From Streptomyces jeddahensis (GTDB taxonomy: Bacteria; Actinomycetota; Actinomycetes; Streptomycetales; Streptomycetaceae), in the NCBI RefSeq assembly GCF_001642995.1, contig NZ_LOHS01000053.1, positions 20,150 through 84,149 on the forward strand: DNA of 64,000 nucleotides. The letters are read 5' to 3'. Below, piece by piece: positions 44,309 through 53,291 of the stretch. A model generated the notes under the pieces. The model did not search any database and had not been told where the DNA came from. It saw only the letters and a program-made list of their open reading frames with translations. Numbering within the stretch: position 1 is the stretch's first letter; every line of letters begins with the position of its first letter. The position numbers and the translations under genes are program-made.

Positions 44309-44335
44309 AGTCGCGATAGTCGCGTTAGTCGCGAC
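44309..44335. repeat. Three 9-bp tandem repeats AGTCGCG(A/T)(T/C)
   Basis: AGTCGCGAT, AGTCGCGTT and AGTCGCGAC are head-to-tail, 66-92 bp upstream of GTG 44243. Regular spacing close to one helical turn would suit an iterated operator. Confidence 0.6.
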
Positions 44336-44435
44336 GGAGCAATCGTCACATCTCACGACAATCCGGGCGTGCCGCTTGACCCGTTTGGCTCCCTGGTACG
44401 CCAGGGATACGCCCGGGAGGGTTCATCCGCTGCTG

Positions 44436-45413
44436 CTAGCGGGTGAGCACCACCTTCCCCGTGTGCGTGCTCTCCTCCAGTACGCGATGGGCCCCGGCGG
44501 CCTCGCTCATCGGCACCGTACGGTCAACGACCGGACGCACATGGCCGCCACCGATCAGTGGCCACACGTGCTCACGCACCGCCGCGACGATCGCGGCCTT
44601 CTCGTGCACCGGGCGCCCGCGCAGCGAGGTCGCGGTGATGGCGCCGCGTTTGTTCAGCAGGGTCGCGATGTTCAGCTCGGCCTTGATACCGCCCTGCATC
44701 CCGATGATCGCGAGCCGGCCGTTGACCGCCAGGGCCTTCACATTCCGGTCCAGGTACTTGGCACCGATGATGTCGAGGATGACGTCGGCTCCCGCGCCGT
44801 CCGTAGCGGCACGCACCTCCTCGACGAAGTCCTGCTCGCGGTAGTCGATGAGGATGTCTGCGCCGAGCTCCGCGCAGCGCTGCAGCTTCTCCTTGCCGCC
44901 CGCCGTGACCGCGACCTTGGCACCGACCGCCTTCGCGAGCTGGATCGCCATGGTGCCGATGCCGCTCGATCCGCCGTGCACGAGCAGCGTCTCACCGGGC
45001 CGCAGATGGGCGATCATGAAGACGTTCGACCAGACAGTGCACGTCACCTCCGGCAGAGCGGCCGCCGTGACGAGGTCGACGCCTTCGGGCACGGGCAGCA
45101 GCTGCCCCACGGGAACAGCCACCTTCTCGGCGTAACCGCCGCCCGCGAGCAGCCCGCACACCTCGTCGCCGACCGCCCAGCCCGAGACTCCGGGGCCCAG
45201 CGCGGCGATGCGGCCGGAACACTCGAGCCCGGGGTAGGGGGACGCGCCGGGCGGCGGGTCGTAGAAGCCCTGCCGCTGCAGCAGGTCTGCGCGGTTGACC
45301 GCGCTGGCCGCCACCTCGACCAGAACCTCCCCCTCGCCGGGTACGGGATCGGGGACCTCGGCCCACACGAGCGCTTCGGGGCCGCCGGGTTCAGGGATCG
45401 TGATCGCATGCAT
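44436..45413 (-). CDS. NAD(P)H:quinone oxidoreductase (zinc-independent MDR family)
   Basis: 325 aa medium-chain reductase of the quinone oxidoreductase/PIG3 type. Features are MHAITIPEPGGPEALVWAEVPDP, NRADLLQRQGFYDPPPG, the NADPH-binding LLVHGGSSGIGTMAIQLAKAVGAKV, and the C-terminal HTGKVVLTR. The Cys ligands of zinc alcohol dehydrogenases are absent. Such enzymes reduce quinones or enones. ATG 45413. It lies 117 bp after the channel gene on the same strand and could be read through from it. Confidence 0.9.
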   Translation of the reverse strand: MHAITIPEPGGPEALVWAEVPDPVPGEGEVLVEVAASAVNRADLLQRQGFYDPPPGASPYPGLECSGRIAALGPGVSGWAVGDEVCGLLAGGGYAEKVAVPVGQLLPVPEGVDLVTAAALPEVTCTVWSNVFMIAHLRPGETLLVHGGSSGIGTMAIQLAKAVGAKVAVTAGGKEKLQRCAELGADILIDYREQDFVEEVRAATDGAGADVILDIIGAKYLDRNVKALAVNGRLAIIGMQGGIKAELNIATLLNKRGAITATSLRGRPVHEKAAIVAAVREHVWPLIGGGHVRPVVDRTVPMSEAAGAHRVLEESTHTGKVVLTR

Positions 45414-45530
45414 GGCGGCGAGGCTACTCCTGCCTCCTGCCCGAACCTCCGGCCCCGACCCCGCTCCGGCCCTTCGGGCCGACTTCGCCGCGGCCCGACT
45501 TCGTTGCGTCCCCGACCGGCTTCGTCGCGC

Positions 45531-46634
45531 TCAGTCCTGCGGCAGCGGACGCGTGTCCGGCATGACCCGGGTGCCCGGAGTGGCACGGACGATGGTGATC
45601 AGGCGGTCCGTCAGCTTCAGCGTCCCGACGGACGGATCGTCGTAGCCGAGCACACGATGGCCGCGTACCACGCTGACCACCAGGTCCTCCACCTCCCGCG
45701 GCCCGTGTCCCACCTCGGCCTTTATGACCGGCCGCTCGACGATGTCGAGACCGCTGCCCTGCTGGATGAGATCCTCCAGCACCATGCCAGCGCTGGGACT
45801 CAGGACGGACAGGCCGAGCAGGCGACCGGCGGCACTGGCGCTCGTGATCACCACGTCCGCCCCGGACTGGCGCAGCAGCGGGGCGTTCTCCTCCTCACGG
45901 ACCGCGGCCACGATCTTCGCCGCGCGGTTGAGCTGCCGGGCGGTGAGGGTGACCAGGACTGCGGTGTCGTCGCGCTGGGTGGCGATGATGATCTGGCGTG
46001 CCTTCTGCGCCTCGGCGCGCAGCAGTACGTCACTGCGGGTCGCGTCGCCGACGATGCCCGTGTATCCGCTGGCCGTCGCGGAGTCGATGGCTTTCTCACT
46101 GGGGTCGACGACCACGACCTGTTCCCGCTTCAGCCCCGTCGCGCACACGGTCTGGATCGCAGAGCGGCCCTTGGTCCCGAAGCCGATGACGACGGTGTGG
46201 TCACGCAAGTTGGACCTCCAGCGGTTCAGCCGGAACTCCTCCCGGGTCCGTTCGGTGAGAACCTCGAGAGTCGTGCCGACCAGGATGATCAGAAACAGCA
46301 CGCGAAGCGGCGTGATGACGAAGATGTTCGTGAACCGGGCCGCATCACTCACCGGTGTGATGTCGCCGTATCCGGTGGTGGAGAGGGTGACGGTCGCGTA
46401 GTAGAAGGCGTCGAGCAGGTCGACTCGGCCGTCGGAGTTGTCGTTGTAACCGCCGCTGTCCGCGTACACGATGAAGGCGGTCCCGACCAGCACCGCCAAG
46501 GCCATCGCAACCCGCTTGGCGACCTGGCGCAGGGGGCGTTCGACGACCCGGGGGAGCTTCACCTGGTGCGTGACGAGATGTTCGTCGGCCTGGCGAGCGA
46601 TCGCGTCCTGGCGCGGAAGTTTCACGTGAAACAC
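45531..46634 (-). CDS. Potassium channel with RCK (TrkA-N) domain
   Basis: 367 aa. Two membrane spans (VAMALAVLVGTAFIVYA and ITPLRVLFLIILVGTTLEVL) flank a pore helix and the selectivity filter TTGYGD. A cytoplasmic RCK domain with HTVVIGFGTKGRSAIQTV (NAD-type fold) and a second RCK half make an MthK-like gated K+ channel. GTG 46634 overlaps the moeA end by 13 bp; both the moeA stop and this start lie in a parS-like palindrome. The pairing with molybdenum cofactor genes has no obvious functional reason. Confidence 0.9.
   Translation of the reverse strand: MFHVKLPRQDAIARQADEHLVTHQVKLPRVVERPLRQVAKRVAMALAVLVGTAFIVYADSGGYNDNSDGRVDLLDAFYYATVTLSTTGYGDITPVSDAARFTNIFVITPLRVLFLIILVGTTLEVLTERTREEFRLNRWRSNLRDHTVVIGFGTKGRSAIQTVCATGLKREQVVVVDPSEKAIDSATASGYTGIVGDATRSDVLLRAEAQKARQIIIATQRDDTAVLVTLTARQLNRAAKIVAAVREEENAPLLRQSGADVVITSASAAGRLLGLSVLSPSAGMVLEDLIQQGSGLDIVERPVIKAEVGHGPREVEDLVVSVVRGHRVLGYDDPSVGTLKLTDRLITIVRATPGTRVMPDTRPLPQD
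46619..46632. other. parS-like centromere site
   Basis: GTTTCACGTGAAAC is a perfect 14-bp palindrome equal to the ParB-binding parS core used in Streptomyces. On the minus strand it covers the moeA TGA and codons 2-5 of the channel gene. No other perfect copy was seen in the window. Confidence 0.85.
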
Positions 46635-48172
46635 ACCCCGATTCCGGACAGCGCCCACGGAAGATCAAGAATTTCGACGCTCTGCCCCGGCTGCGCGCCG
46701 CCCGGCGGTACGACGGCAAGAGCGTCGGCCCCGGCGATACCGCGCAGCATCGCCGGACCGTAGTAGTGCAGCGGCACCGCCCTGTCGGCCCGGATCACGA
46801 CGGGCACCAGCCGCGTGTCATGCGGGTGCCCGTGCACGGCGTCACGCACCGGCACCGTGTACGGCTCGGGGGGCGCCTGGCCGGCGAGCACCCGCAGCAG
46901 GGGCTCGGCGAGCGTCAGCAGCCCGGAGACGGCCGCCAGGGGATTGCCCGGCAGGCCCACGAGGTGCTGGTTCTCCTTGGTGCGGGCCAGCAGCATCGGG
47001 TGACCGGGACGCACCTTCACGCCGTTCACAAGGAGCTCGGCGCCGAGGCGGCTCAGCGTGGGGTGGACATGGTCGACTGGGCCCGCGGCCGTTCCACCGG
47101 TCGTGAGGATCAGGTCGGCGTCGGACGTCGAGATCGCCGAGTACAGCGCCTCGGCGTCGTCGCCCAGTCGGCGGCTGGACACCACGTCCGCGCCGAGCGC
47201 GCGCAGCCAGGGCGGGAGCATGGGGCCGAGTGCATCCCGGATGAGCCCGTCGCGAGGCCGCCCCTCGGTCAGCAACTCGTCGCCCAGGACGAGGACGTCG
47301 ACGCGGGGCCTCGGGACCGTAACCAGCTCGTCGTACCCCGCGGCCGCGGCGAGCCCCAGCACCGCCGGGGTCACCAGCGTGCCGGGCGGCAGCAGCTGGT
47401 CGCCGGTGCGGCATTCCTGTCCGCGGGGCCGGATGTCCTGGCCTGGGACCACCTCGCGCTGGGCATGCAGACGGCCCTTGTCGTCGAGGCGCCCGTGCTC
47501 GGTGCGGACGACGGCGGTCGCGTCCCCCGGCACCCGGGCGCCGGTGGCGATGCGGACCGCCTCGCCGTCGTCGAGCTGCTCCGGTTCCTCATGGCCCGCG
47601 AGGATCCCGTCCGCGCGTACGTCCCAGGGACCGGGCCCCGCCACGGCCCAGCCGTCCATGGCCGAGGAGTCGAAGGACGGCAGGTCGGTGAGCGCCGTGA
47701 GGGGCGCGGCGAGAACCAGCCCGAGCGCGGCCTCGAGCGGTACGGGGACCGGGGCGGGAGGCGACACGGAGCGGGCCGCCCGGGCGGCGATGGCGCGCGC
47801 CTCGGGCCAGGGCGTGGCGGAGTGGCGATCGTGCCGCTGCTTGGTCGTGTGCGTTGTGTGGCCCGGGGGCGGATCGGAGGAGGGCCGACCGGCCTGCTCC
47901 GATCCGGCGGATGGGCCTTCGCGGGATCCGGCAGACTCGCCTTCGTGGTCGGCGTGCGCGGCCTGGTGGGCCTGGTGACCGTGGTGTTCGGCCTCTCCGG
48001 AATGGGCTGTGGCGCGGGCGGAGTGGGGCGCGCGGTCGCCTGCCGCTGAAGCCAGGGCCCCGCTCGCCAGGGCGATGGCCTCGTCCATGTCGAGATCGTC
48101 GGCATCGACGGGCGGGGAGGCGCCCTGATCCCTCCCGGTCAGCTTGGTCGGATCGGCCTGCTGCCCGGTCAT
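46622..48172 (-). CDS. moeA: Molybdopterin molybdotransferase
   Basis: 516 aa, inserting molybdenum into adenylylated molybdopterin. The MoeA core (about 150-516) shows LPSFDSSAMDGWAV, RIATGARVPGDATAVVRTE, LVLGDELLTEG and DLILTTGGTAAGPVDHV (MoCF-binding domain), then VGLPGNPLAAV. The first 140 residues are an added acidic/His-rich segment with about a dozen His between residues 50 and 125, not part of the family. Its ATG 48172 overlaps the mobA stop (ATGA) and its end overlaps the K+ channel start, giving a mobA-moeA-channel transcription unit. Confidence 0.9.
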   Translation of the reverse strand: MTGQQADPTKLTGRDQGASPPVDADDLDMDEAIALASGALASAAGDRAPHSARATAHSGEAEHHGHQAHQAAHADHEGESAGSREGPSAGSEQAGRPSSDPPPGHTTHTTKQRHDRHSATPWPEARAIAARAARSVSPPAPVPVPLEAALGLVLAAPLTALTDLPSFDSSAMDGWAVAGPGPWDVRADGILAGHEEPEQLDDGEAVRIATGARVPGDATAVVRTEHGRLDDKGRLHAQREVVPGQDIRPRGQECRTGDQLLPPGTLVTPAVLGLAAAAGYDELVTVPRPRVDVLVLGDELLTEGRPRDGLIRDALGPMLPPWLRALGADVVSSRRLGDDAEALYSAISTSDADLILTTGGTAAGPVDHVHPTLSRLGAELLVNGVKVRPGHPMLLARTKENQHLVGLPGNPLAAVSGLLTLAEPLLRVLAGQAPPEPYTVPVRDAVHGHPHDTRLVPVVIRADRAVPLHYYGPAMLRGIAGADALAVVPPGGAQPGQSVEILDLPWALSGIGVCFT

Positions 48173-49092
48173 CCGGCGTCCGGTGCGTCGGGCCGGCTCT
48201 CGTTCGCCCAACGGTCCGCGAGAGCCGCTGCCTTGCGGGCCGCCTCGGCCACGGCTTCCGGCCCGCCCTTGCCCTGGGCAGCCGCGTACCCGACGAGGAA
48301 CGTCGTCAGCGGCGCCGCGGGCCGGTCGACGCCGTGCGCCGCATCCCGGGCCAGATCGAGCAGCAGGCGGATGTCGACGTCCAGGTCGATGCCCAGCTCG
48401 TCCTTGACTGCGGTAATCCATTCATCCAACACGTGCCCATGCTCCCTGATACGTGCCCGGGCGGCAGCCACGTCCTCCCAGGTGTCGCAGTCGAACGACG
48501 CGACGGGGTCCGCGATACGCGTGAGTTCGAGCTCCGCGGTGAGCAGCCGCAGGGGCAGACCGGTCAGCCCGCCGTACTCGGCCGCGAGCAGCGCCAGCTC
48601 GCGGCGCAACGGCTCGCTCCGGTAGGCCGCGACGAGCGGCTGGTCCCGGCCGCCGCGGTCGGTCAGCACCGCACCTTCGGCGTCTCGCGCCCGGAGGGTG
48701 GTCAGCAGGCGACGCACCGTGTCCTCGTCCAGGAACGGCAGGTCCGCGGAGAGGACGACCACGCTCTCAGCCGTCGTGCGGCGCAGTCCCGCGTCGAGTG
48801 CGGCAAGGGGGCCGGCCCCCGGCGGATCCTCTCGCGCCCACACCACAGGCCGCACGGTAGGCCTGCGCCCGGCCACCACGACGGTGGTGGAGGCACCTGC
48901 GCAGGCCGCCAGCACCCGGTCGAGCAGGGCCCGGCCGCCCACGCGCAGCGCCGGTTTGTCGGCGCCGCCGAGCCGCCGCGCGGCGCCCCCGGCGAGGATC
49001 ACGGCGTCGTAGTGCGCCATGGGTACGGCCTGGGGGTCGGGGTCGGCCTGGGGCTCGGGGTCGGGCTGCGGCTCGGCCTCGTACGCGCTCAT
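48169..49092 (-). CDS. mobA: MobA-like molybdenum cofactor guanylyltransferase with DUF6457 tail
   Basis: 307 aa. The nucleotidyltransferase domain has the signature VILAGGAARRLGGADKPAL, then SADLPFLDEDT and DCDTWEDV for GTP and metal binding. The C-terminal about 90 residues (LDEWITAVKDELGIDLDVDI and onward) are an actinobacterial DUF6457-like helical domain often fused to MobA. The start is uncertain. ATG 49092 includes an acidic PQPDPEPQADPDPQ repeat; ATG 49020 (MAHYDAVILAGG) would begin at the catalytic domain. It is the first of three overlapping genes with moeA and the channel gene. Confidence 0.82.
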   Translation of the reverse strand: MSAYEAEPQPDPEPQADPDPQAVPMAHYDAVILAGGAARRLGGADKPALRVGGRALLDRVLAACAGASTTVVVAGRRPTVRPVVWAREDPPGAGPLAALDAGLRRTTAESVVVLSADLPFLDEDTVRRLLTTLRARDAEGAVLTDRGGRDQPLVAAYRSEPLRRELALLAAEYGGLTGLPLRLLTAELELTRIADPVASFDCDTWEDVAAARARIREHGHVLDEWITAVKDELGIDLDVDIRLLLDLARDAAHGVDRPAAPLTTFLVGYAAAQGKGGPEAVAEAARKAAALADRWANESRPDAPDAG

Positions 49093-49204
49093 GTCCCGAG
49101 TATGGGCCCCTCGAGGATCATTGCCATCCCCCACGACCGCATCGTAAGAAGCCGTCGCAGGACGCACCTTCAAGGGCCCGGGCTCACCGTTTGGCAGCCG
49201 GGGC

Positions 49205-50899
49205 TCACAGCGTGCGCAGCAGCACCGCCGGCTGTTCCACGCAATCCGCCACGTAGCGCAGGAAGCCTCCCGCCGTGCCGCCGTCGCAGACCCGGTGGTC
49301 GAAGGTCAGCGAGAGCTGTACGACCTTCCGCACCGCCAACTCGCCTTGGTGCACCCAAGGCTTGGGAGCGATCCGGCCCACCCCCAGCATGGCGGCCTCC
49401 GGGTGGTTGATGATCGGCGTGGAGCCGTCGACCCCGAAGACGCCGTAGTTGTTCAGCGTGAAGGTGCCGCCGGTGAGCTCCCCCGGGGTCAGCGTCCCGG
49501 CCCGGGCCGACTCGGTCAGCCGGGCGATCTCCGCGCTCAGGGACTCCGCGTTCCGCGTGTGCGCATCCCGCACGACGGGCACGACGAGCCCGCGGTCGGT
49601 CTGCGCGGCGAACCCCAGGTGTACCCGGTCGAGCTGCACGATCTCGCGGGCCTCCATGTCCACCTTGGAGTTGAGCTCCGGATGGCGTGCGAGGGCAGCG
49701 GTGCAGATGCGGGCGAGCAGGGCGAGGAGCGAGATCTTCTGGCCGCCCGTCTCGGGCGGCCGGGCGTCTTGCGCCGAGTAGCTCCGCATGGCTGCAAGGG
49801 CCTGCATCAGTTCCGTGGCGTCCGCGTCCACCCAGCAGGTCGCGTCGGGTATCTCGCGGCGGCTGCGCGACAGCTTGTCGGCGACCGCGCCACGGACGCC
49901 GCGCAGCGGAACGCGGACGCCGGAGGCATCGGCGATCCCGGAGGCGGTTGCCCCGGCCCCCGGTGCCACGGGCTCCGCAGCGGGGGCGTGTCCCGTTTGC
50001 AGCACCGCCGGCTCCGCGGGCTCCGCGAGGCCACGCCCGGCCCGCACCGCCTCGGTCTCGCCCGGTGCCGGGACGCCGAGCCCTGTACGGGGCCGCTCAC
50101 CGGCTCGCCCCGCGGCCCGTACGGCGTCCTCGACGTCGGCACGCGTGATCAGCCCATCGGGTCCGGAGCCGGCCAATTCATGCAGATCCAGGCCATGTTC
50201 CCGGGCCAGTTTCCGTACGAGGGGCGACATGACCGGCACCGGGCCCTCATCGCGCACGGGTGCTCCGGAGGTCGCCTGTGCCTCGGCCGCCGATGGCGGT
50301 ACCCCCTGCTCGAGCGAAGGCGAGACCTCGGGGGAGGGAGCCGCCGGCCGGACCCTTCTGCGTCGCGCCGGTGCCGCGCCCGTGCCGTAGCCGACGAGGA
50401 CGTTGCCCGACGCATCGCCTCCGGACGAGCCGGACAAGCCGGATGAGCCGGACGGGCTCGGGCTCGTGGACGGCCGCGGGCTCGGGCTCGGCGTCGGCCG
50501 CGGGCTGGGGGACGGCCGCGCGCCGACCGGCGCTGTTCCGCCCGACCCCGCTCCCCGGACCGATTCTCCCGGCTCGCCCCCGGCCGAACCGCCCCCGGCT
50601 GCTCCATCACCAGCTGCACCGGCTGCACCAGCGGCAGGCGCACCCACCGCCACCGTCAGCAGGGGGGCGCCCACGGGCAGTTCCGTGCCCTCCTCGCCGA
50701 AGCGCGCGGTCACCACGCCCGCGTACGGGCACGGGACTTCGATCATCGCCTTGGCGGTCTCCACCTCGACGACCGGCTGGTCGACGGCCACGAGATCGCC
50801 GACCTCCACCAGCCAGTGGACGATCTCCGCCTCGGTGAGCCCTTCACCCAGGTCAGGCAGTCTGAATTCAAGGCTGTGCATCTCAGAAGCCTGCGCCAT
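49205..50899 (-). CDS. bkdC: 2-oxoacid dehydrogenase E2, operon 2
   Basis: 564 aa. Lipoyl domain at the N-terminus with Lys50 in EVETAKAMIEVP, then a Gly/Ala/Ser/Pro linker that includes an S-P-R/S-P-S repeat. The E1/E3-binding domain is VRKLAREHGLDLHELAGSG, then GLITRADVEDAV. The acyltransferase catalytic end is FDHRVCDGGTAGGFL, with Cys where operon 1 has Leu. It overlaps the E1beta stop as ATGA. It is longer and more repetitive in the linkers than the operon 1 paralogue. The mobA gene follows 113 bp later on the same strand. Confidence 0.86.
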   Translation of the reverse strand: MAQASEMHSLEFRLPDLGEGLTEAEIVHWLVEVGDLVAVDQPVVEVETAKAMIEVPCPYAGVVTARFGEEGTELPVGAPLLTVAVGAPAAGAAGAAGDGAAGGGSAGGEPGESVRGAGSGGTAPVGARPSPSPRPTPSPSPRPSTSPSPSGSSGLSGSSGGDASGNVLVGYGTGAAPARRRRVRPAAPSPEVSPSLEQGVPPSAAEAQATSGAPVRDEGPVPVMSPLVRKLAREHGLDLHELAGSGPDGLITRADVEDAVRAAGRAGERPRTGLGVPAPGETEAVRAGRGLAEPAEPAVLQTGHAPAAEPVAPGAGATASGIADASGVRVPLRGVRGAVADKLSRSRREIPDATCWVDADATELMQALAAMRSYSAQDARPPETGGQKISLLALLARICTAALARHPELNSKVDMEAREIVQLDRVHLGFAAQTDRGLVVPVVRDAHTRNAESLSAEIARLTESARAGTLTPGELTGGTFTLNNYGVFGVDGSTPIINHPEAAMLGVGRIAPKPWVHQGELAVRKVVQLSLTFDHRVCDGGTAGGFLRYVADCVEQPAVLLRTL

Positions 50900-51924
50900 C
50901 AGCTCTCCGCCTCCCACTGCAGCCGTGCCACGGCGTCCAGGACCCGGTCGACGCCAGGCAGGTGGTGCCGCTCGAGCATAGGCGGCGGATACGGGATGTC
51001 GAACCCGGTCACGCGCAGCACCGGCGCCTCGAGGTGGTGGAAGCAGCGCTCGGTGACCCGCGCCGCGATCTCCCCTCCCGGACCGCCGAACCCGCCCGAC
51101 TCGTGGACGACGACCGCGCGCCCGGTCCGCCGCACCGAAGCGCACACCGTCTCGTCGTCGAACGGCACCAGGGAACGCAGATCGACGACTTCGAGGTCCC
51201 AGCCCTCGGCCCGCGCCGCCTCGGCCGCCTCCAGGCAGACGGGCACCGACGGGCCGTACGTGATGAGTGTGGCGCTCCGGCCGGGGCGCCGCACCACCGC
51301 GCGGCCTATCGGTTCAACGGCCAGCGGGTGCTCGGGGTTCCAGTCGGCCTTGGACCAGTACAGGCGCTTCGGCTCCAGGAAGACCACCGGGTCGTCGGAG
51401 GCGATGGATTCCCGCAGCAGCCCATAGGCGTCGGCGACCGTGGCAGGCGTGACGACGTGGATACCGGGCGTCGCCATGTAGTAGGCCTCGGAGGAGTCGC
51501 TGTGGTGCTCGACGCCGCCGATGCCGCCTCCGTAGGGCACGCGCACGGTGAGGGGCAGCGGCATCCTGCCCTTGGTGCGGTTCCGCATGCGGGCGACATG
51601 GGAGACGAGCTGTTCGAAGGCGGGGTAGGCGAAGGCGTCGAACTGCATCTCCACCACGGGCCGCAGCCCGTACATCGCCATGCCGACGGCCGTCCCCAGG
51701 ATGCCGGCCTCCGCGAGCGGGGTGTCCGTGCAGCGGTCGTCGCCGAACTCCCTGGCGAGCCCGTCGGTGACCCGGAAGACGCCGCCGAGCGTCCCGACGT
51801 CCTCGCCCATCACGTGCACCGCCGGGTCCTCGGCCATCGCGTCGTGCAGTGCCCGCCCGAGAGCCTGCGCCATGGTGGCGGGCTTGGCGGCGACGGCGGC
51901 CGGTTTGGCTGCGACGGTGGTCAT
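50899..51924 (-). CDS. bkdB: 2-oxoacid dehydrogenase E1 beta subunit, operon 2
   Basis: 341 aa. Family motifs are GEDVGTLGGVFRVTDGL, PLAEAGILGTAVG, VPYGGGIGGVEHHSDSSEAYY and FLEPKRLYWSKAD. An Ala/Lys-rich N-terminus of about 15 residues precedes the domain. It overlaps E1alpha upstream and E2 downstream by 4 bp each (ATGA), so the three subunits are strictly coupled, in contrast to the short gaps in operon 1. Confidence 0.88.
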   Translation of the reverse strand: MTTVAAKPAAVAAKPATMAQALGRALHDAMAEDPAVHVMGEDVGTLGGVFRVTDGLAREFGDDRCTDTPLAEAGILGTAVGMAMYGLRPVVEMQFDAFAYPAFEQLVSHVARMRNRTKGRMPLPLTVRVPYGGGIGGVEHHSDSSEAYYMATPGIHVVTPATVADAYGLLRESIASDDPVVFLEPKRLYWSKADWNPEHPLAVEPIGRAVVRRPGRSATLITYGPSVPVCLEAAEAARAEGWDLEVVDLRSLVPFDDETVCASVRRTGRAVVVHESGGFGGPGGEIAARVTERCFHHLEAPVLRVTGFDIPYPPPMLERHHLPGVDRVLDAVARLQWEAES

Positions 51925-53144
51925 CGTCCGGTCCCTTTCAGCGTCGTGTCCGCGATATCGGGGGTGGTGCCCGCGGTATCTGGGGTGTCCGCGATATCGG
52001 GGATGTCCGGCGCCTCCGCGGCCAGTTCGGCCCGCAACTGGGCTGCCTGCTCATGCAGTTGCGAGGTGGGCTCGGCGTACACGTGGGCGAAGAGGTCCAT
52101 GGGGTCGAGCCGGGGTTCCTGGTTCATGCGGGCGCGCAGGTCCGCGGCCATCGCCTCGGCGTTCTCGCGGGCCTCGCGCACCGCGTCCTCGTCGAGCAGC
52201 CCGCGCTCGGTGAGCTCGCGCTCCACCAGTGCGATCGGGTCATGCCGGCGCCAGGCCTCGACCTCTTCGTCGTGGCGGTAGCGCGTGGCGTCGTCGGCGT
52301 TCGTATGGGCGTCGATGCGGTAGGTCACCGCCTCGACGAGAGTCGGGCCGCCGCCCGCGCGCGCGTGCCGCACGGCATCGGTGAGCACCTCGTGCAGCGC
52401 GACCGCGTCGTTGCCGTCCACGAGCCGCCCCGGCATGCCGTAGCCGACGGCCTTGTGGGCGAGCGACGGGGCCGCGGTCTGCTTGGCGAGGGGCACGGAG
52501 ATCGCGAAGCCGTTGTTCTGGACGAGGAAGACAACTGGCGCCTGCCACACCGCGGCGAAGTTCAGCGCCTCGTGGAAGTCGCCCTCGCTGGTGCCGCCGT
52601 CGCCCACCATGGCCAGCGCGACCACGTCGTCGCCTTTGAGGCGGGCGGCATGGGCGAGGCCCACGGCGTGCGGCAGCTGCGTCGCCAGAGGCGTGCAGAG
52701 GGGGGCGATGCGGTGTTCGCGCGGGTCGTAGCCGGTGTGCCAGTCGCCGCGGAGCAAGGAGAGCGCCTGGACGGGGTCGAGGCCGCGGGCTATGGCGGCG
52801 AGCGTGTCGCGGTAGCTGGGGAAGAGCCAGTCCCGGTCCTCCAGGGCCAGCGCGGCCGCGACCTGGCAGGCCTCCTGGCCGGTGCTCGACGGGTAGACGG
52901 CGAGACGGCCCTGCTTGGTCAGGGCCGTGGCCTGCGCGTTGTACCTGCGACCGCGCACCAGCTCCGCGTACAGGCGGCGCAGCAGCCCGGGCTCGGCCTT
53001 GCGGGCGGCCTCGGTGCCCAGCACACGGTACGGCTCCGCGTCGGGCAGCAGCGGCGCCGGGTCCGTACGGGGCTGCCAGGCCGGGGGCGGAGCGGGCCGG
53101 TAAGCGCCCCGCTGATCCATGACCGTCAGGCTGCGACTCTTCAC
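51921..53144 (-). CDS. bkdA: 2-oxoacid dehydrogenase E1 alpha subunit, operon 2
   Basis: 407 aa. The thiamine-diphosphate motif runs from GDGGTSEGDFHEAL to FLVQNNGFAIS, and the later loop reads YRIDAHTNADDATRYRHDEE, close to branched-chain E1alpha proteins. The C-terminus carries a repetitive PDIPDIADTPDTAG tail. GTG 53144 has GAGGAGG 8 nt upstream; GTG 53153 is a poorer alternative. It is divergent from bkdR across 214 bp that contain a 14-bp palindrome, and is the leading gene of the operon. The pairing with bkdR supports branched-chain 2-oxoacid dehydrogenase identity, feeding branched starter units for fatty acids and polyketides. Confidence 0.9.
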   Translation of the reverse strand: MKSRSLTVMDQRGAYRPAPPPAWQPRTDPAPLLPDAEPYRVLGTEAARKAEPGLLRRLYAELVRGRRYNAQATALTKQGRLAVYPSSTGQEACQVAAALALEDRDWLFPSYRDTLAAIARGLDPVQALSLLRGDWHTGYDPREHRIAPLCTPLATQLPHAVGLAHAARLKGDDVVALAMVGDGGTSEGDFHEALNFAAVWQAPVVFLVQNNGFAISVPLAKQTAAPSLAHKAVGYGMPGRLVDGNDAVALHEVLTDAVRHARAGGGPTLVEAVTYRIDAHTNADDATRYRHDEEVEAWRRHDPIALVERELTERGLLDEDAVREARENAEAMAADLRARMNQEPRLDPMDLFAHVYAEPTSQLHEQAAQLRAELAAEAPDIPDIADTPDTAGTTPDIADTTLKGTGR

Positions 53145-53243
53145 CGCGTGCACCTCCTCGTGCTGTGCCCCCGGCTCGGGGGAGCCGGGGGAGGTCTCCT
53201 CGTGGGAGCGTCCGAGAGGCGCGGCGTGTGATGCGCCTCACCT

Positions 53244-53257
53244 ACCGATTGTTCGGT
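53244..53257. promoter_or_regulatory. PaaR-like operator, bkd2/bkdR promoter
   Basis: ACCGATTGTTCGGT has perfect ACCGA/TCGGT arms with a 4-bp spacer, about 100 bp from both divergent starts. It is 13/14 identical to the site at 56137-56150. Confidence 0.6.
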
Positions 53258-53291
53258 CGTCGGCACATTTTGGCTACAGGCAGCTCCAGGC

